Shown here: piece by piece, positions 17,809 to 25,808 of the stretch
How the letters are laid out: the number at the start of each line of letters is the position of its first letter
How positions within the stretch are numbered: the first letter of the stretch is position 1
NCBI RefSeq assembly: GCF_900635955.1
Contig: NZ_LR134201.1
Location: 3,658,001-3,722,000 of the forward strand
Direction of reading: 5' to 3'
Length of the DNA stretch: 64,000 nucleotides
Source of the DNA: Cedecea lapagei
Lineage (GTDB): Bacteria > Pseudomonadota > Gammaproteobacteria > Enterobacterales > Enterobacteriaceae
Notes under the pieces: model-generated
Told to the model about the DNA's origin: nothing
Database searches by the model: none
What the model saw: only the letters and a program-made list of their open reading frames with translations
Position numbers and translations under genes: made by a program

Positions 17809-17839
17809 AAAAAATCCCCGTCAGGCTGACGGGGATTTT
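17809..17839 (+). terminator. Bidirectional terminator between phoE and crl
   Basis: A stem AAATCCCCGTCA / TGACGGGGATTT with A and T runs on either side lies between two converging genes, so it can serve both. Confidence 0.9.
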
Positions 17840-17845
17840 TTATTT

Positions 17846-18247
17846 TCAGGCGGAGAGTTTTAACTTCTTTTCAGCAAAATTCTCGGCAGGCACCAGCCCG
17901 AGTTCCAGGCTGGCGAGTAAATCTTTCAGGCGTCCGTGGAAACCGCGCAGCGTCTGCTCCAGTTTTTCATCCACTTCTTTGTCTTTTGCCGGGGTGGCCG
18001 TCCATTTGCCGTCTTTATCGAACAGGCCGAACTGCCAGGTGTAGGTAAAGTGTTTTTCCTGGGCTTCCAGCACCATCCACCATCCCCAAAATTCACGTTT
18101 CTCCGGCGCGGGCTTTACGTTAACGCACACCGCCAGGCAATCGAAGAAGAAACGGTTATCTTCACACTGCTCTTCCCGGATGTAGGGGCCAAGCGCGGCG
18201 AACTTTCTGATCAGTCTACTTTTCGGGTGACCACTCGGTAACGTCAT
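17846..18247 (-). CDS. crl: Sigma factor-binding protein Crl
   Basis: This 133-residue cytoplasmic protein binds the stationary-phase sigma factor RpoS and favours its assembly with core RNA polymerase, raising RpoS-dependent expression, for example of curli. The conserved core CEDNRFFFDCLAVCVNVKP and EFWGWWM is intact. The frame is open for 15 more codons, but ATG 18247 (MTLPSGHPKSRL) equals the E. coli start and length, so I chose it. It converges with phoE and precedes frsA in the same order as E. coli. Confidence 0.96.
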   Translation of the reverse strand: MTLPSGHPKSRLIRKFAALGPYIREEQCEDNRFFFDCLAVCVNVKPAPEKREFWGWWMVLEAQEKHFTYTWQFGLFDKDGKWTATPAKDKEVDEKLEQTLRGFHGRLKDLLASLELGLVPAENFAEKKLKLSA

Positions 18248-18304
18248 TACGATCTCCTGTTGTGAAGCAACTGTTTTAGCAAACCGCCACAATTTAGCAA
18301 ATAT

Positions 18305-19552
18305 TTAACGTAATCTTTGTTTCACCCAGCCGGTAATTTCTCTAAGCGCCTTGTCAAAGTTTTGATACACCGGGTTAAACGGGATCGTCATTAATTTGCC
18401 GTCCGCAGATGACGAAGTGATTAAACGCGATTCTTCTTCCGGGCTGAACGGATCGTTTTCCCAAAAACCAGACAGCATTGGCGTTGGGCAGCGGCGGCCC
18501 AGCAGGCCCTGGGTTTTCAAAGAGTAGCGGTTCAGCTCCACGCTCAGCGCGCTGTCCGAGATGCTGGTCATGCCGAGGCGACTGGCCAGCACGTCGATAT
18601 ACATTTCCGGCACGTTCGCCTGGCGCTGCGGGTCGCTTAGCAGGGCGTGAACCACTGGCCCAAGGCAGGCCACGGCCTTCAGGCGCGGTGCCTCCAGGTA
18701 AGCCAGCCGCACGGCGACGTTGGCGCCAAAGCGGAAGCCAAATGCCGCCACGCGTGTATGGTCAATCCACGGAATATTGGGCAGCGCTTTGAGCACGTGC
18801 TGATGCAGCAGGCTTGAGTCCTGGGTCAGCTTCCACTTAGAAGAGAAGCCGACGGACGGCATGTCAATGGTCAGCATCGCGATGCCCTGTGGAGCAAAAT
18901 ACTTCTCAAACAGGCTGTAATAGTCGCTTTGTAGGGCATCCAGCCCGCCGCAGACCAGCACGGTAGGGAATGGCCCTTCGCCCTGCCTCGGCATATGCAG
19001 GAAACCGCTGATGGTGCCGCCGCCGGTCATCGGGAATTCAAGCTCGCGCAGGCCACCAGACAGCCGCGGAGCCGCTTCTTCATAAGCCCGGTTAGCCAGC
19101 ACCTGAGCCTGCTCGGCCAGCACATCCCCCTTCAGGTGCGGGTAGGCCGCAATGCTGTAAAGGTTCGCGGCCTGCAGCCAGCACTTGCCGATTTTCTCTT
19201 CGTCCGTTTCCTGACTCGCCCGCTGCTGCCAGAGCATCGCCTGCTTCGACCATTCATAGATCCAGTTGCCGCCGCGGTAGCCCATCACGGTATCAAATAG
19301 CTCATCGTTGGTGCGCTCGGCTTCCGTGCAGGCAATCCTTGCCTGAACTTCGAGGATTTCACGCGGATCAACGCCGCGCCAAATCCACATCAGGCGGTTG
19401 ATCATGCGGTACCAGTGAGGAACGTTTTTACCGTCCAGCGCGGACTGAATAGCCGGCGTTGCGGTACGCCGTGCACGACGCACAAGCGTAGAGGTTTCAG
19501 GATGTTTGAATCTGGGCTTAAAAAGAGTTTCGCTTAGATTGGCCTGCGACAT
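18305..19552 (-). CDS. frsA: FrsA, alpha/beta hydrolase-type fermentation-respiration switch protein
   Basis: This 415-residue protein has an alpha/beta hydrolase fold in its second half (VLVCGGLDALQSDYYSLFEKYF, then VAAFGFRFGANVAVRLAY, where Phe/Arg replace a usual Ser nucleophile elbow). In E. coli and Vibrio, FrsA binds the glucose-specific phosphotransferase protein IIA and has been linked to the balance of respiration and fermentation. Its enzymatic activity is disputed. Start ATG 19552 (MSQANLSETLFKPRF) was preferred over a 34-codon upstream extension because it matches the known length. It lies between gpt and crl as in E. coli. Confidence 0.93.
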   Translation of the reverse strand: MSQANLSETLFKPRFKHPETSTLVRRARRTATPAIQSALDGKNVPHWYRMINRLMWIWRGVDPREILEVQARIACTEAERTNDELFDTVMGYRGGNWIYEWSKQAMLWQQRASQETDEEKIGKCWLQAANLYSIAAYPHLKGDVLAEQAQVLANRAYEEAAPRLSGGLRELEFPMTGGGTISGFLHMPRQGEGPFPTVLVCGGLDALQSDYYSLFEKYFAPQGIAMLTIDMPSVGFSSKWKLTQDSSLLHQHVLKALPNIPWIDHTRVAAFGFRFGANVAVRLAYLEAPRLKAVACLGPVVHALLSDPQRQANVPEMYIDVLASRLGMTSISDSALSVELNRYSLKTQGLLGRRCPTPMLSGFWENDPFSPEEESRLITSSSADGKLMTIPFNPVYQNFDKALREITGWVKQRLR

Positions 19553-19619
19553 CGTTTCACTGCCTCCATGAATACGAGAAACGTCGCTATTGTAGCCTGA
19601 TACTGTCCAAATAACACAA

Positions 19620-19640
19620 ACGCCCGACAGTGTCGGGCGC
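19620..19640 (-). terminator. Hairpin after gpt
   Basis: A near-perfect palindrome, GCCCGACA followed by TGTCGGGC, lies between gpt and frsA. The T run after it (minus strand) is weak (GTTTGTGTT), so it may end gpt transcripts only partly. Confidence 0.5.
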
Positions 19641-19670
19641 CAAATAAATAACAAATCTCAACCCGTAGGA

Positions 19671-20129
19671 TTAACGGCCAGCCAACGGCGGCACAAACAC
19701 CACGCCCATGTCCCAAGGCTGCTCAATCCAGGTGTCCTGCGGGATATCAATCACATAATCGTCCACCAGCGGCTGGCCTGCCGGTTTAGCGAAGATGGTG
19801 ACGAAGTGGGCTTTCGGATACATTTCGCGAATCGCCACCGCAGTACCGCCGGTATCAACCAGATCGTCAATCACGATAAAGCCTTCACCGTCGCCTTCCG
19901 CACGCTTCAGCACGGTCAGCTCACGCTGGTTGTCATGGTCGTAGCTGGAGATGCAAACGGTATCAACATGGCGAATACCCAGTTCACGAGCCAGCAGCGC
20001 GCCAGGCACCAGGCCACCACGGCTTACGGCAATAATGCCTTTCCACTGTTCGGCTGGCAGCAGGCGCTGGGCCAGTTTGCGGGCGTGAATCTGCAACATG
20101 TCCCAGGTGACGACGTATTTTTCGCTCAT
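19671..20129 (-). CDS. gpt: Xanthine-guanine phosphoribosyltransferase
   Basis: This 152-residue purine salvage enzyme converts guanine, xanthine and, less well, hypoxanthine to nucleotides using PRPP. The PRPP-binding signature is FIVIDDLVDTGGTA, and SRGGLVPGALLARELG lies upstream as in the family. ATG 20129 (MSEKYVVTWDML) gives the E. coli length; the open frame continues upstream without support. It precedes frsA on the same strand and is divergent from pepD. Confidence 0.96.
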   Translation of the reverse strand: MSEKYVVTWDMLQIHARKLAQRLLPAEQWKGIIAVSRGGLVPGALLARELGIRHVDTVCISSYDHDNQRELTVLKRAEGDGEGFIVIDDLVDTGGTAVAIREMYPKAHFVTIFAKPAGQPLVDDYVIDIPQDTWIEQPWDMGVVFVPPLAGR

Positions 20130-20384
20130 GTGAAGTATCCCGGCCTGTAAATTACGGCTTAAAAAGTATTCGAAGGGGTTTTGGTTGCGCGAGATTATAG
20201 AGATCTGACGCACTAAAAACCAGTGTTGCGGGCCACTGGCAGCGGATTTTGCTTGCATTCAGCCTTCACGCAACAAAAGAAAGTGGTATTCTCAGGACAT
20301 CGCGCAAGCCGTGCTTGCGGTGTAAATGAACCCGGCCAAAAACGTGACCGGTAAGCTAAAAAAATGACTCCAGGGAGACTCAAC

Positions 20385-21842
20385 GTGTCTGAACTGTCTC
20401 AACTATCGCCGCAGCCGCTGTGGGATATTTTTGCCAAAATCTGTTCTATTCCGCACCCGTCCTACCACGAAGAAGCGCTGGCGGAACACATCCTGTCCTG
20501 GGCAAAAGAAAAAAGCCTGCACGTAGAGCGCGACCAGGTGGGGAATATCCTGATTCGCAAGCCCGCCACACCGGGGATGGAAAACCGCAAACCCGTGGCG
20601 CTTCAGGCTCACCTCGATATGGTGCCGCAGAAGAACAACGACACCGTTCACGACTTCACTAAAGACCCAATCCAGCCGTACATCGACGGCGAGTGGGTAA
20701 AAGCTCGCGGCACGACCCTGGGCGCGGACAACGGTATCGGCATGGCTTCCGCGCTGGCGGTTCTGGCTGACGACAGCGTGGCGCATGGCCCGCTGGAAGT
20801 GCTGCTGACCATGACCGAAGAAGCCGGCATGGACGGTGCATTTGGTCTGCAGGCTGGCTGGATGCAGGCGGATATCCTGATTAACACCGACTCCGAAACG
20901 GAAGGTGAAATCTACATGGGCTGCGCGGGCGGCATCGACTTCATCACCACTCTGCCACTGCAGCGTGAAGCCGTTCCTGCCGGTTTCGACACTTTCAAGC
21001 TGACGATTAAAGGGCTGAAAGGCGGCCACTCCGGCGCAGATATCCACCTGGGCCTGGGGAACGCCAACAAGCTGCTGGCTCGCTTCCTGCTGGCTCACGC
21101 TGCGGAGCTGGACGCACGCCTGCTTGATTTGAACGGCGGCACCCTGCGTAACGCTATCCCGCGTGAAGCTTTTGCAACGCTTGCCGTACCGGCAGCAAAA
21201 GCGGCGGAGCTTAAGTCTGCGGCTAACGACTACCTTGCCGTCCTGAAAAACGAGCTGTCTGCGGTAGAGAAAAACATCACCGTGCTGGTTGAAGCTACAA
21301 GCTCCGACAAACAGGCGCTGACCGCAAAAACTCGAGATACCTTCCTGCACCTGCTGAACGCCACGCCAAACGGCGTGATCCGCAATTCCGACGCGGTGAA
21401 AGGCGTGGTGGAGACCTCCCTGAACGCGGGCGTCGTGACGATGAGCGACGACAGCGCAGAAATCATCTGCCTGATTCGCTCCCTGATCGACTCCGGTAAA
21501 GACTACGTGGTTAGCGTACTGGAATCTCTGGGCGAGCTGGCCGGAGCCAAAACCGTGGCCAAAGGCAGCTACCCTGGCTGGCAGCCGGACGCTAACTCTC
21601 CGGTGATGGGCCTGGTGCGTGAGACTTACCAGAAGCTGTTCAACGCCACGCCGAACATCATGGTGATCCACGCCGGTCTGGAATGTGGTCTGTTCAAAAA
21701 GCCGTATCCGGAGATGGACATGGTTTCCATCGGGCCAACCATTACCGGTCCGCACTCCCCGGACGAGCAGGTTCACATTGAGAGCGTTGGCCAGTACTGG
21801 ATACTGCTGACCGAGCTGCTTAAGGCCATTCCGGCTAAGTAA
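20385..21842 (+). CDS. pepD: Aminoacyl-histidine dipeptidase (peptidase D)
   Basis: This 485-residue zinc peptidase of family M20 hydrolyses Xaa-His dipeptides such as carnosine and other unblocked dipeptides. Metal and catalytic residues are in QAHLDMVPQ, GADNGIGMA, MTEEAGMDG, NTDSE and the C-terminal PHSPDEQVHIES. The start is GTG at 20385 (SELSQLSPQPLWD), 7 nt after GGGAGA. The open frame begins seven codons earlier at an ATG without a ribosome site. Full length matches E. coli. A block of tandem hairpin repeats follows. Confidence 0.96.
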   Translation: MSELSQLSPQPLWDIFAKICSIPHPSYHEEALAEHILSWAKEKSLHVERDQVGNILIRKPATPGMENRKPVALQAHLDMVPQKNNDTVHDFTKDPIQPYIDGEWVKARGTTLGADNGIGMASALAVLADDSVAHGPLEVLLTMTEEAGMDGAFGLQAGWMQADILINTDSETEGEIYMGCAGGIDFITTLPLQREAVPAGFDTFKLTIKGLKGGHSGADIHLGLGNANKLLARFLLAHAAELDARLLDLNGGTLRNAIPREAFATLAVPAAKAAELKSAANDYLAVLKNELSAVEKNITVLVEATSSDKQALTAKTRDTFLHLLNATPNGVIRNSDAVKGVVETSLNAGVVTMSDDSAEIICLIRSLIDSGKDYVVSVLESLGELAGAKTVAKGSYPGWQPDANSPVMGLVRETYQKLFNATPNIMVIHAGLECGLFKKPYPEMDMVSIGPTITGPHSPDEQVHIESVGQYWILLTELLKAIPAK

Positions 21843-21854
21843 TTTTTACCCTCA

Positions 21855-22102
21855 CCCTAACCCTCTCCCTTCAAGGGAGAGGGGACTTTCTTTTTCTGCC
21901 TTACTGTCGCTCTTCCCCTTCAGGGAGAGGGGACTTTCTTTTTCTGCCTTACTGTCGCTTTTCCCCTTAAAGGGAGAGGGGACTTTATTTTTCTGCATTA
22001 CCGTCACTCCTCCCCTTCAAGGGAGACGGGATTTTCTTTTTCTGCCTTACCTCAGTGACAACCCTGTTTTTCCCCTTCTCCCTTCCAGGGAGAAGGCCGG
22101 GA
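21855..22102. repeat. Tandem hairpin repeats (about 48-49 bp unit) between pepD and dinB
   Basis: The core CCCTCTCCCT-TCAA-GGGAGAGGG and its variants is repeated four to five times. GGGAGA cores begin near 21875, 21923, 21972, 22021 and 22088 (spacing 48, 49, 49 and 67 bp), linked by a conserved spacer GACTTTCTTTTTCTGCCTTAC. Each unit can fold as a hairpin followed by a T-rich run, so the block can act as a terminator array for converging genes. A single copy of the same core lies at 36385-36411. Confidence 0.85.
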
Positions 22103-22114
22103 TGAGGGTCTGGT

Positions 22115-23170
22115 TTACAGCCCCAGCAACAGCTGCCTCTCAAGTTGCGGGTCGAGCAGGGTCACATGCAGCCCTACCAGCCTTACGCCTCGTCCTCCCC
22201 TTCGCTCTTCCCAGGTTTTACGCGCTGTCGCGATCAGATCCTCTTTATTCAGCTTCGGCCAGACGTGCTCCTGGGTCGTCAGTTGGAAGTCATTAAATTT
22301 TAGCTTGATGCCCTGGCGGGCAATGCGCAGGTCGGCGCGCTCGAGCGCCAGCCGCCGCTCAAGCTCCGGGTAGAGGCGCTCAATAATCTCTTCACATTCG
22401 TGCCACTGGTGAATATCTTCCGCCAGCGTACGCTCTACACCGACCGACTTTCTCTGGCGTTCGTTACTGATCTCTCGCTCATCAATCCCCTGGCTACGCT
22501 CCCAAAGCACCCGGCCAAATTTACCAAAGCGCTTGAGCAGCATCGCCAGGTCGGCATTTTGCACGTCGGCACAGGTTCGCAGGCCGAGCGTTTCCAGCTT
22601 TGCCACCGTCACCTTACCAACGCCGGGGATCTTGCCAAGCGGCAGCGTCGCCAGGAAGCCAGGCACCTGCTCAGGCGTGATCACAAACTGGCCGTTGGGT
22701 TTATTAAGGTCGGAGGCGATTTTGGCGAGAAACTTAATCGGCGCGATGCCCGCCGAGGCGGTCAGATTCAGCTCGTCGGCGATGGCCTGGCGAATCTCGC
22801 GGGCGATTAGCGTCGCAGAGCCCTGGCAGCGATCGCAGTCGGTCACGTCCAGATAAGCTTCATCCAGCGACAGGGGCTCAATGAGCGGGGTATAGCGGGC
22901 GAAGATTTCACGAATATGGCTGGAGGCTTCTTTATAGGCGTCGAACCTGCCCGGCAGCAGAGTGAGGTGCGGGCAGAGTTTTAGCGCCATCGCGGTCGAC
23001 ATCGCGCTGCGTACGCCAAATTTTCTGGCCGGGTAGTTCGCAGTGCTGATTACGCCGCGCCGCTGAGCGCTGCCGCCAATGGCTAAGGGAATATCGCGCA
23101 GGGCCGGATTATCACGCATCTCAACGGCGGCAAAAAAGCAGTCCATATCGACATGTATGATTTTGCGCAT
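22115..23170 (-). CDS. dinB: DNA polymerase IV
   Basis: This 351-residue Y-family translesion polymerase has the catalytic carboxylates in IIHVDMDCFFAAVE and SLDEAYLDVTD, helix-hairpin-helix motifs near IPGVGKVTVAKLETLG, and the C-terminal beta-clamp binding tail QLLLGL. ATG 23170 (MRKIIHVDMD) equals the E. coli start; a GTG two codons upstream is possible. A LexA-type box lies just upstream, giving SOS control. In E. coli K-12 toxin-antitoxin genes (dinJ/yafQ) lie close by; none are seen here. Confidence 0.96.
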   Translation of the reverse strand: MRKIIHVDMDCFFAAVEMRDNPALRDIPLAIGGSAQRRGVISTANYPARKFGVRSAMSTAMALKLCPHLTLLPGRFDAYKEASSHIREIFARYTPLIEPLSLDEAYLDVTDCDRCQGSATLIAREIRQAIADELNLTASAGIAPIKFLAKIASDLNKPNGQFVITPEQVPGFLATLPLGKIPGVGKVTVAKLETLGLRTCADVQNADLAMLLKRFGKFGRVLWERSQGIDEREISNERQRKSVGVERTLAEDIHQWHECEEIIERLYPELERRLALERADLRIARQGIKLKFNDFQLTTQEHVWPKLNKEDLIATARKTWEERRGGRGVRLVGLHVTLLDPQLERQLLLGL

Positions 23171-23194
23171 GCTCACTTAACCAGAAAAATAACA

Positions 23195-23210
23195 CTGGAT
23201 AAGTATACAG
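23195..23210 (-). promoter_or_regulatory. LexA box of dinB
   Basis: On the minus strand the sequence reads CTGTATACTTATCCAG, a CTG-N10-CAG SOS box 25 bp upstream of the dinB start. It is essentially the E. coli dinB operator. Confidence 0.85.
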
Positions 23211-23462
23211 CCTATTTTCGCCAGGGGGAAATCGCCGCGGAGCGGCAAGAGCAAAAAAGCAAGCGGTGTCACGATCGGCAAAAAGTGACCTGGCGCTAAA
23301 ACACCAATTGATTCCAATAAAATATGTAAACGCCCCCGTCTGGCGCTTGCGAAAATTAACCACGATGCTAATGTGAGCGCAATCCTGTACAGATTTTTCT
23401 GATTTCGGGTCCCTTTAGCCGTCCTGGCTGTTAGTTGCAGGTTTATCAAGGAATCAAGCAGT

Positions 23463-24203
23463 ATGCGTAAGATCGCACTCATTATTGCGATGCTCTCTTT
23501 GCCGTTTTTCTCTTTCGCCAGCCTGCTTAACAGCGGCGGCGTTGCCGCCCCTCTCGGCAAAGACAGCAGACAGCAGCTAATGGGCTCCCCGGTTTATATT
23601 CAAATCTTTAAAGAAGAGCGCACCCTGGAACTGTGGGTGAAGATGGGCGAGCAGTATCAGCTGCTCAATAGCTATCGCATCTGTAATTATTCCGGCGGTC
23701 TGGGGCCCAAACAGCGCCAGGGCGATTTTAAAAGCCCGGAAGGATTTTATAGCGTTGATCGCAGTCAGCTAAAACCCGACAGCCGCTTCTATAAAGCCAT
23801 TAATATTGGCTTTCCCAACGATTTTGACCGCGCTCACGGCTATGAAGGGAAATACCTGATGATCCACGGTGCCTGCGTGTCGATTGGCTGCTACGCCATG
23901 ACCGACTCCGGCATTGACGAGATTTTCCAGTTTGTGACCGGCGCTTTAGTGTTCGGCCAGCCACGCGTGCAGGTAAGTATCTTCCCGTTCCGCATGACCG
24001 ATGCCAATATGGAACGCCACAAGTACTCCACCTATATCAATTTCTGGAAAGAGCTGAAGCCCGGCTATGATTATTTTGCCGCCAACCATCAGCCGCCGGG
24101 CGTCGCCGTTGTCAGCGGGAACTACGTCATCAGCAAACCTGCCGTGATGGCGCCGGTTCAGCCTCAGCTGGCCTCAAACTATAAGCTCACCGAGGCAAAA
24201 TAA
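23463..24203 (+). CDS. dpaA: YafK/DpaA, LD-transpeptidase-like enzyme that frees lipoprotein from peptidoglycan
   Basis: This 246-residue periplasmic protein has a signal peptide (MRKIALIIAMLSLPFFSFA) and a YkuD-type domain with the catalytic HGACVSIGCYAMTD motif (His, Ser and Cys). In E. coli, YafK (renamed DpaA, also called LdtF) is reported to cut the bond between Braun lipoprotein and meso-diaminopimelate in peptidoglycan, the reverse of what LD-transpeptidases make. ATG 23463 follows an AAGGAA sequence at about 10 nt. The gene's last 30 bp overlap the end of the converging yafJ. Confidence 0.9.
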   Translation: MRKIALIIAMLSLPFFSFASLLNSGGVAAPLGKDSRQQLMGSPVYIQIFKEERTLELWVKMGEQYQLLNSYRICNYSGGLGPKQRQGDFKSPEGFYSVDRSQLKPDSRFYKAINIGFPNDFDRAHGYEGKYLMIHGACVSIGCYAMTDSGIDEIFQFVTGALVFGQPRVQVSIFPFRMTDANMERHKYSTYINFWKELKPGYDYFAANHQPPGVAVVSGNYVISKPAVMAPVQPQLASNYKLTEAK

Positions 24204-24941
24204 TGCCGACTTGCCTGGCTCAATTTTGTGCCAGGTTTCGTTAGCCGTCAGCGGCTGGGTGGCAATGACCGTGACCACATCGTTCGGTGTGGTCTCTTCC
24301 TGAAAGTCGATTTCCACGTCCTGGTCCAGCAGTTTGGCAACGCCAAACGGCGCTCTACGCGTGATCCAGAATAAATTGGTCGAGCAAAACGCCATCACAT
24401 AGCGCCCGTCCGACAGCAGCATGTTAAACACGCCTTTTTCTCTCAGCTCTGCCGCCAGCTCAGTGATGTAGCGGAACACGGCCTGCATATTGCCCGGCGT
24501 GCGCGGGTAGCGCTGCGTAAGCTTGTGCAGCAGCCAGCAAAACGCCTGCTCGCTGTCGGTTTCGCCAATCGGACGAAACGCCCCTGTCTCAAGCGCACGA
24601 TAGCCTTTAAGCTGCCCGTTATGGGCATAGGTCCAGTTACGGCCCCAGAGCTCACGGGTAAAGGGGTGGGTGTTTTCCAGCGCCACTTTGCCACGGTTGG
24701 CCTGGCGAATATGCGCCACAACGGAGCAGGATTTAATGGGATAGTCCTGGACGAGACGGGCGATGGGCGAGTTATAGCTCGGCTGTGGATCTTTAAAAGT
24801 GCGACAGCCCTTCCCTTCATAGAAGGTAATGCCCCAGCCGTCTTTATGGGGGCCTGTTCCGCCCCCGCGCTGCACCAGTCCGGTAAAACTAAAGCAGATA
24901 TCCGTTGGTACGTTTGCACTCATCCCGAGCAGTTCGCACAT
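24174..24941 (-). CDS. yafJ: Class II glutamine amidotransferase YafJ
   Basis: This 255-residue protein has an N-terminal nucleophile glutaminase domain. It begins MCELLGMSANVPTD, with Cys2 as the nucleophile once the first Met is removed, and keeps VAHIRQANRGKV, ENTHPF and YAHNGQL typical of class II amidotransferases. No synthase domain is attached, so the ammonia acceptor is unknown. It follows gmhA on the same strand and overlaps the converging yafK by 30 bp, as expected for this conserved locus. Confidence 0.92.
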   Translation of the reverse strand: MCELLGMSANVPTDICFSFTGLVQRGGGTGPHKDGWGITFYEGKGCRTFKDPQPSYNSPIARLVQDYPIKSCSVVAHIRQANRGKVALENTHPFTRELWGRNWTYAHNGQLKGYRALETGAFRPIGETDSEQAFCWLLHKLTQRYPRTPGNMQAVFRYITELAAELREKGVFNMLLSDGRYVMAFCSTNLFWITRRAPFGVAKLLDQDVEIDFQEETTPNDVVTVIATQPLTANETWHKIEPGKSALFCLGELIV

Positions 24942-24964
24942 CTCTTCTCTCCCACAACGAATGC

Positions 24965-24986
24965 CCCTGCTCCATAGGGAGCAGGG
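24965..24986 (-). terminator. Hairpin between gmhA and yafJ
   Basis: A 9-bp perfect stem CCCTGCTCC / GGAGCAGGG with a 4-nt loop. There is no T run in the direction of transcription, so it may stabilise or process the gmhA message rather than terminate it. Confidence 0.4.
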
Positions 24987-24997
24987 AACATTACGGG

Positions 24998-25579
24998 CTA
25001 AGCTTTAACCATTTCTTTTTCGATTAACTGAATCAGGATGTGGATCACTTTGATGTGAATTTCCTGAATACGATCCGCATAGCCGAAGTGCGGAACGCGA
25101 ATTTCAATGTCCGCCGTACCGGCCATTTTACCGCCGTCTTTCCCGGTCAGGGTAATCACTTTCATGCCTTTGGCGCGGGCGGCTTCAACCGCCTTGATGA
25201 TGTTCCCGGAGTTACCGGAGGTGGAGATGCCGAGCAGCACATCGCCTTCGCGGCCCACCGCCTCAACGTAGCGAGAAAAGACATGGTCATAGCCAAAATC
25301 GTTGCTGACGCAGGAGATATGGCTGACGTCAGAAATCGCAATGGCCGGGTAGCCAGGACGGTTTTCACGATAGCGGCCGGTTAACTCTTCGGCAAAATGC
25401 ATGGCATCGCAGTGTGAACCGCCGTTCCCGCAGGACAGTACTTTGCCGCCCGCTTTGAAACTGTCTGCCAGCAGCACCGCTGCGCGCTGAATGGCATGAA
25501 TATTGGCATCGTCCTTAAGGAAGTTACTCAGCGTTTCCGCTGCTTCATTTAGCTCACTACGAATAAGATCCTGGTACAT
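24998..25579 (-). CDS. gmhA: Sedoheptulose-7-phosphate isomerase
   Basis: This 193-residue SIS-domain enzyme makes D-glycero-D-manno-heptose 7-phosphate, the first step of ADP-heptose synthesis for the lipopolysaccharide inner core. Conserved segments SCGNGGSHCDAMHFAEEL and GISTSGNSGNIIKA are present, and the C-terminal helix has VIHILIQLIEKEM. Length matches E. coli GmhA (LpcA) within one residue. An AAGGA sequence precedes the ATG. It is divergent from fadE. Confidence 0.96.
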   Translation of the reverse strand: MYQDLIRSELNEAAETLSNFLKDDANIHAIQRAAVLLADSFKAGGKVLSCGNGGSHCDAMHFAEELTGRYRENRPGYPAIAISDVSHISCVSNDFGYDHVFSRYVEAVGREGDVLLGISTSGNSGNIIKAVEAARAKGMKVITLTGKDGGKMAGTADIEIRVPHFGYADRIQEIHIKVIHILIQLIEKEMVKA

Positions 25580-25770
25580 GAGGAGGTCCTTGAGGTTTTA
25601 GTGAATTTCTCATCCGGCAGTGTACCGGATAGCGCCGAAAGCGAGAAGCGTCACCCCGCGTGTTTAGCCGGGGTTTTCCCCCGATGTGCGGTAACAATGT
25701 GAGCAAGGTTGTAATTATTTTGTAAACACATTGCTAAAGAAAGCAACATCCACTACAACCAATACATCAC

Positions 25771-25787
25771 AAGTGGTCAGACCTCCT
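25771..25787 (+). promoter_or_regulatory. FadR operator upstream of fadE
   Basis: AAGTGGTCAGACCTCCT matches the FadR consensus (TGG-N3-GACC core) and lies 22 bp before the fadE start, as in E. coli. It predicts repression by FadR and release by long-chain acyl-CoA. Confidence 0.8.
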
Positions 25788-25808
25788 ACAAGCAAGGGAG
25801 CTTTCTTT

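Noticed and set aside
21855..22102. Repeat array looking at first like a small CRISPR
   Set aside because: Spacers are conserved rather than unique, units are imperfect palindromes with T runs, and no cas genes are near.
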